From positions 248,001 through 312,000 of the forward strand of contig NZ_JAERRH010000001.1 in NCBI RefSeq assembly GCF_016741855.1: a stretch of DNA of 64,000 bases. Direction: 5' to 3'. Source of the stretch: Streptomyces musisoli. GTDB taxonomy: Bacteria > Actinomycetota > Actinomycetes > Streptomycetales > Streptomycetaceae. The position numbers and the translations under genes are program-made. Shown here piece by piece: positions 61,649 to 64,000 of this stretch; the first letter of the stretch is position 1, and every line of letters begins with the position of its first letter. The notes beneath the pieces are model-generated. The model ran no database searches, had not been told where the DNA came from, and was given only the letters and a program-made list of their open reading frames with translations.

Positions 61649-62307
61649 CACAGGGCGTCCGCCCGGCGCGTGGTCTCCGGGAGCCGGAACCGCGGGGTCA
61701 GCGCGAGGGTGTGCGCCAGGGCGCCGGCCAGGCTCACCCGGTGGCCGACGGAGACGAAGACGGGCTTGACGCCGTCCCGGGTGCGCAGGGCGCGCCCCAC
61801 CTCCTCGGCCCCGGCGAGCAGCGGTGCGGAGCTGCCCCGCGCCGGCTCCGGGTCGTCGTACGTGAAGGTGAACGGGTTCTTGGCGACGCCGATGGTCGGC
61901 AGGTCCTTGAGCACGCCCAGGTGGCTCGCCAGGCCGAAGCGGCGCGGGTGGGCCAGGCCGTAGCCGTCGCACACGACCAGGCCGGGCGGGCACGGCAGCC
62001 GGTCCAGGACGGCGACGACGGTCGGGAGTTCACGGAAGGCGAGGAGCCCGGGCACGTACGGGAAGGAGACCCGGCCGACGGCGGTCGCCTCCGCGACGAC
62101 GTCCAGGGTGGCCGCGTCCAGCACGACCGCCGCCGCCGCGACGAGGTCGAGTTCGTCGTCGTAGGCGACGTCGACCCCCGTGACGCGGCCCGTCCCGGGC
62201 GGCGGTCCCGGCTCGTCGGACACCACGCGTCCGCGCAGCTCGTCCTGTACGGCGCGGGCCTCTTCCTCGGTCGCGGGCCAGCCCGCGGGTACGCCAACGA
62301 TCGTCAT
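61603..62307 (-). CDS. nfi: Endonuclease V
   Basis: This 234-residue DNA repair nuclease nicks near deoxyinosine. Family motifs appear in order: GVDVAYDD with the first metal Asp, FPYVPGLLAFRELP (the strand-separating PYIP-type wedge), VCDGYGLAHPRRFGLASHLG with the second Asp and His, and VGVAKNPF-like IGVAKNPFTF. The C-terminus (ATQGHAPR) lies in a tandem-repeat array, so its length depends on repeat copy state. ATG 62307 is used; upstream frame is open but atypical. Confidence 0.93.
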   Translation of the reverse strand: MTIVGVPAGWPATEEEARAVQDELRGRVVSDEPGPPPGTGRVTGVDVAYDDELDLVAAAAVVLDAATLDVVAEATAVGRVSFPYVPGLLAFRELPTVVAVLDRLPCPPGLVVCDGYGLAHPRRFGLASHLGVLKDLPTIGVAKNPFTFTYDDPEPARGSSAPLLAGAEEVGRALRTRDGVKPVFVSVGHRVSLAGALAHTLALTPRFRLPETTRRADALCRQALRQATQGHAPR

Positions 62308-62450
62308 GCCGGGTGACTGTACGGGGCCGCCGCGTACCGGTGGCCCAGCAGGGGGGGCGTGATCATGCCCGTGCCGGACCCGTACCACCCGTAGCGGAGC
62401 CGCCCCGTGGCCCGCGCTCCCACGGGCCACTCGGTTGGGCCACTCGGCCG

Positions 62451-62640
62451 GGCCCAGGACACCGCTCACGGCGGGCCTGAGAGCCGGACACCGGCCACGA
62501 CGGACCGCGCCCGGAACGCCCCAGGACCGGACCGCGTCCAGGGCACCGCCCACGATGGACCAAGACCGGGACACCATCCACGCCGGACCAAGACCGGGAC
62601 ACCGTCGGCGACGGACCGCGTCCAGGGCACCGCCCACGGC
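62451..62640. repeat. About seven 28-bp tandem repeats
   Basis: Units of 27-29 bp begin ggacc. Those at 62529-62556 and 62613-62640 differ only in the last two bases, and those at 62557-62584 and 62585-62612 share 19 leading bases. They fill the gap between endonuclease V and the small basic protein genes. No spacers are present, so it is not a CRISPR array. Confidence 0.85.
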
Positions 62641-62643
62641 GAA

Positions 62644-62689
62644 GGGTCCGTCTCCGTACGGCGGTGACGGCCGTACCGGAGACGGACCC
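62644..62689 (-). terminator. Long hairpin after the small basic protein gene
   Basis: Arms 62644-62662 and 62670-62689 pair over 19 bp with one bulged C. It starts about 57 bp after the stop at 62746. Confidence 0.75.
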
Positions 62690-62745
62690 GGACCCCGCAC
62701 CTCTTTCCGTGACGGCCTCCCCGACCGCCTCGCGTTCCGGGCGGA

Positions 62746-63084
62746 TCAGCCCTTCTTGTCGTTCAGGGCGCGCTGGAGCTCGTCCTTGTTCATGTGCGAA
62801 CGGCCCTCGATGCCACGCTGCTTGGCCTCGTTGTACAGCTGGTCGCGGGTCGGCCCCTGCGGGCCCGTCCGGTTGCCCGACCGCTGGCCGCCCCGCTTGA
62901 CGGACGACATGTCCTGGGTCGAGCTGCGACTGGCGGTCTTGGACTCACCGGAGCGGGCACGTTCCTTGTTCACCGTCCGGGCGGCGATCTCCTCGGCGCG
63001 CCCGGTGCTCTCGCCCCGGTCCTGCGCGCTCTTCTTGATGTGCTCGTACTGACGCTCGCGCTTGGGGCTGGAACCGGCTGGCAT
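62746..63084 (-). CDS. Small basic protein, plasmid-stabilisation-like annotation
   Basis: The 112-residue highly charged protein reads MPAGSSPKRERQYEHIKKSA at the start. It has a Glu/Lys/Arg-rich middle and ends with a helix-extension-helix (TRDQLYNEAKQRGIEGRSHMNKDELQRAL) like Rho-N/SAP-type DNA or RNA binding motifs. In Streptomyces such proteins are often labelled plasmid stabilisation proteins without evidence. AAAGGAG lies six bases before ATG 63084. It most likely binds nucleic acid. Confidence 0.85.
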   Translation of the reverse strand: MPAGSSPKRERQYEHIKKSAQDRGESTGRAEEIAARTVNKERARSGESKTASRSSTQDMSSVKRGGQRSGNRTGPQGPTRDQLYNEAKQRGIEGRSHMNKDELQRALNDKKG

Positions 63085-63177
63085 GATCGCTCCTTTCCTC
63101 TGCGGCGAGAAACGAGTACCCGTGTCCGCGGCACTTACCTCATCGCTCCGCCGCCGCCCGGCCGTTCCGCCGCCGCC

Positions 63178-64000
63178 TCAGCGCTCCAGCCGTGCCACCC
63201 GCCCCTGTTCGCCGGCCGCCCAGCAGCTCAGGTCGGGGGCGCAGGTCACCGTGTCGTACGAACCGGTGTCGATCGTCCGCCAGCTGCGGCCGCCGTCCGT
63301 GGTGAGGTCGGTGCCGGTCGGGCCGACGGCCAGCGCGGCGGTGCGGCTGTGCGGGAGCCAGGCGGCACCGGAGCGGTACGCGGGCGGCGGAGTCGTGGCG
63401 GGCCGCCAGGTACGGCCGCCGTCGGCGGTGACCGCGGCGGCTTCCGGCGAGGACTGGCCGGGACGGTAGTCGCCGCCGACCGCGAGGCCGTGCGCGCGGT
63501 CGCGGAAGGCGAGCGCGAAGACTCCCTTCGCCGGATCGGCCGCGGGAACCGGTGTGCCGGCGGCCGTCCAGGTCAGCCCGCGGTCGGCGGAGTGCAGCAC
63601 GCGCGCGTGGGCGCCGCCGCCGGTGGCCAGCCAGGCGTCCTTCGGGCCGGAGGTGACCAGGCACTGGCCGCTCGCGGCGAACCCGGCCTCGCCGTCCAGC
63701 GCGGGCGGCATCCCGTCGGCGGGCAGGACGCGCCAGGAGCGTCCGCCGTCGGCGGTGGCGAGGATGCGGAACCTTCCGTCCACGGGGTCGCTCAGGGCGA
63801 GGCCGTGCCGGCGGTCGAAGAAGGCGAGGCAGTCGTAGAACGCCTTCGGGTCGGTGTTGCGGAAGGACTCCGTCCAGGTCGTGCCGCCGTCGTCGGTGCG
63901 GTAGACGCGGGACGCCTCGCCCTCGCCGATGGCCAGCACCACCGCGCGCCGCGCGTCGAACGCCTGCACGTCCCGGAACTCCAGGCCCACCGCGCCCGGT
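63178..64000 (-). CDS. BNR/Ycf48-like beta-propeller protein, 5' end beyond window
   Basis: At least 273 residues are visible. The frame remains open at the right edge, and the first in-window start (GTG 63990) is internal-looking (PGAVGLEFRDVQAFDARRAV). Repeated BNR motifs (TDDGGTTW, TADGGRSW, SADRGLTW, TADGGRTW, TTDGGRSW), spaced about 45-60 residues apart, give a beta-propeller like photosystem-assembly Ycf48 relatives or sialidase-fold proteins. Catalytic sialidase residues are not evident. The upstream part probably holds a signal peptide. Confidence 0.85.
   Translation of the reverse strand, partial: PGAVGLEFRDVQAFDARRAVVLAIGEGEASRVYRTDDGGTTWTESFRNTDPKAFYDCLAFFDRRHGLALSDPVDGRFRILATADGGRSWRVLPADGMPPALDGEAGFAASGQCLVTSGPKDAWLATGGGAHARVLHSADRGLTWTAAGTPVPAADPAKGVFALAFRDRAHGLAVGGDYRPGQSSPEAAAVTADGGRTWRPATTPPPAYRSGAAWLPHSRTAALAVGPTGTDLTTDGGRSWRTIDTGSYDTVTCAPDLSCWAAGEQGRVARLER

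Noticed and set aside
62746..63084. True plasmid stabilisation gene implying an integrated plasmid
   Set aside because: The label is only traditional; no partner toxin, par or rep gene is present, and the protein looks like a small nucleic-acid-binding protein.
1..64000. Horizontally acquired island, prophage or insertion sequence
   Set aside because: No integrase, transposase, tRNA-flanked att repeats or base-composition break is visible; the layout looks like ordinary Streptomyces chromosome.

Overview
The window is about 72-75% G+C with extreme third-position bias, GTG/TTG starts, GGAGG-type ribosome binding sites, and gene families typical of Streptomyces (conservon kinase, MEP/hopanoid cluster, SARP-like STAND ATPase, LPFR small protein). 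I read it as a chromosomal segment of a Streptomyces species. I see no rRNA, tRNA, insertion sequence, prophage, integrase or CRISPR array, and 52 protein genes plus one candidate leader peptide.

Layout. 0-3 kb: end of a conservon (CvnA-type sensor kinase, then the first codons of a roadblock gene). 3-12 kb: a housekeeping/accessory mix of metallo-beta-lactamase-fold hydrolase, Glu/Leu-type amino acid dehydrogenase, TetR regulator, SGNH hydrolase, LysM/M23 cell-wall hydrolase under a c-di-AMP (ydaO) riboswitch, GH36 alpha-galactosidase and tyrosine phosphatase. 12-26 kb: a complete minus-strand hopanoid locus. It makes precursors (dxs, ispG, polyprenyl synthase), squalene (hpnC, hpnD, hpnE), hopene (shc) and the C35 side chain (hpnH, hpnG, an HpnO-type aminotransferase). 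It ends with an XRE-cupin regulator coupled to a 40-residue membrane peptide. 26.5-35 kb: an ABC-2 exporter followed upstream by GT2 glycosyltransferase, CDP-alcohol phosphotransferase, glycerol-1-phosphate-dehydrogenase-like enzyme, nucleotidyltransferase and a second large CDP-alcohol phosphotransferase, with a GalE-like epimerase divergent from them. This looks like a compact phospho-polyol glycopolymer or lipid-headgroup pathway and is the least explained system here. 35-43 kb: CDF metal exporter, idi (which also feeds the hopanoid pathway), anti-sigma-type ATPase, crotonase, two DJ-1/PfpI proteins, an LPFR small protein and Tex. 43-64 kb: NB-ARC/TPR protein, ABC-F ATPase, D-amino-acid-oxidase-like enzyme, two secreted peptidases, amino acid permease and MerR regulator, a fatty-acid beta-oxidation set (FadB, thiolase, CoA-transferase), a trans-acting enoyl-reductase-like protein, endonuclease V, a small basic protein and a BNR-repeat protein cut by the window end.

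Two patterns cut across genes. First, most gaps between convergent genes hold short degenerate tandem repeats (8-40 bp units), often running over the stop codon of one partner. At merR/fadB a 52-bp duplication links both 3' ends. Second, several plus-strand genes (tetR, galE-like, crotonase, DAO-like, merR) have a TANNNT-like -10 box 6-8 bp before the start codon and no Shine-Dalgarno, which suggests leaderless transcripts.

All calls come from reading the sequence and from memory of the families. No database search or folding program was run.
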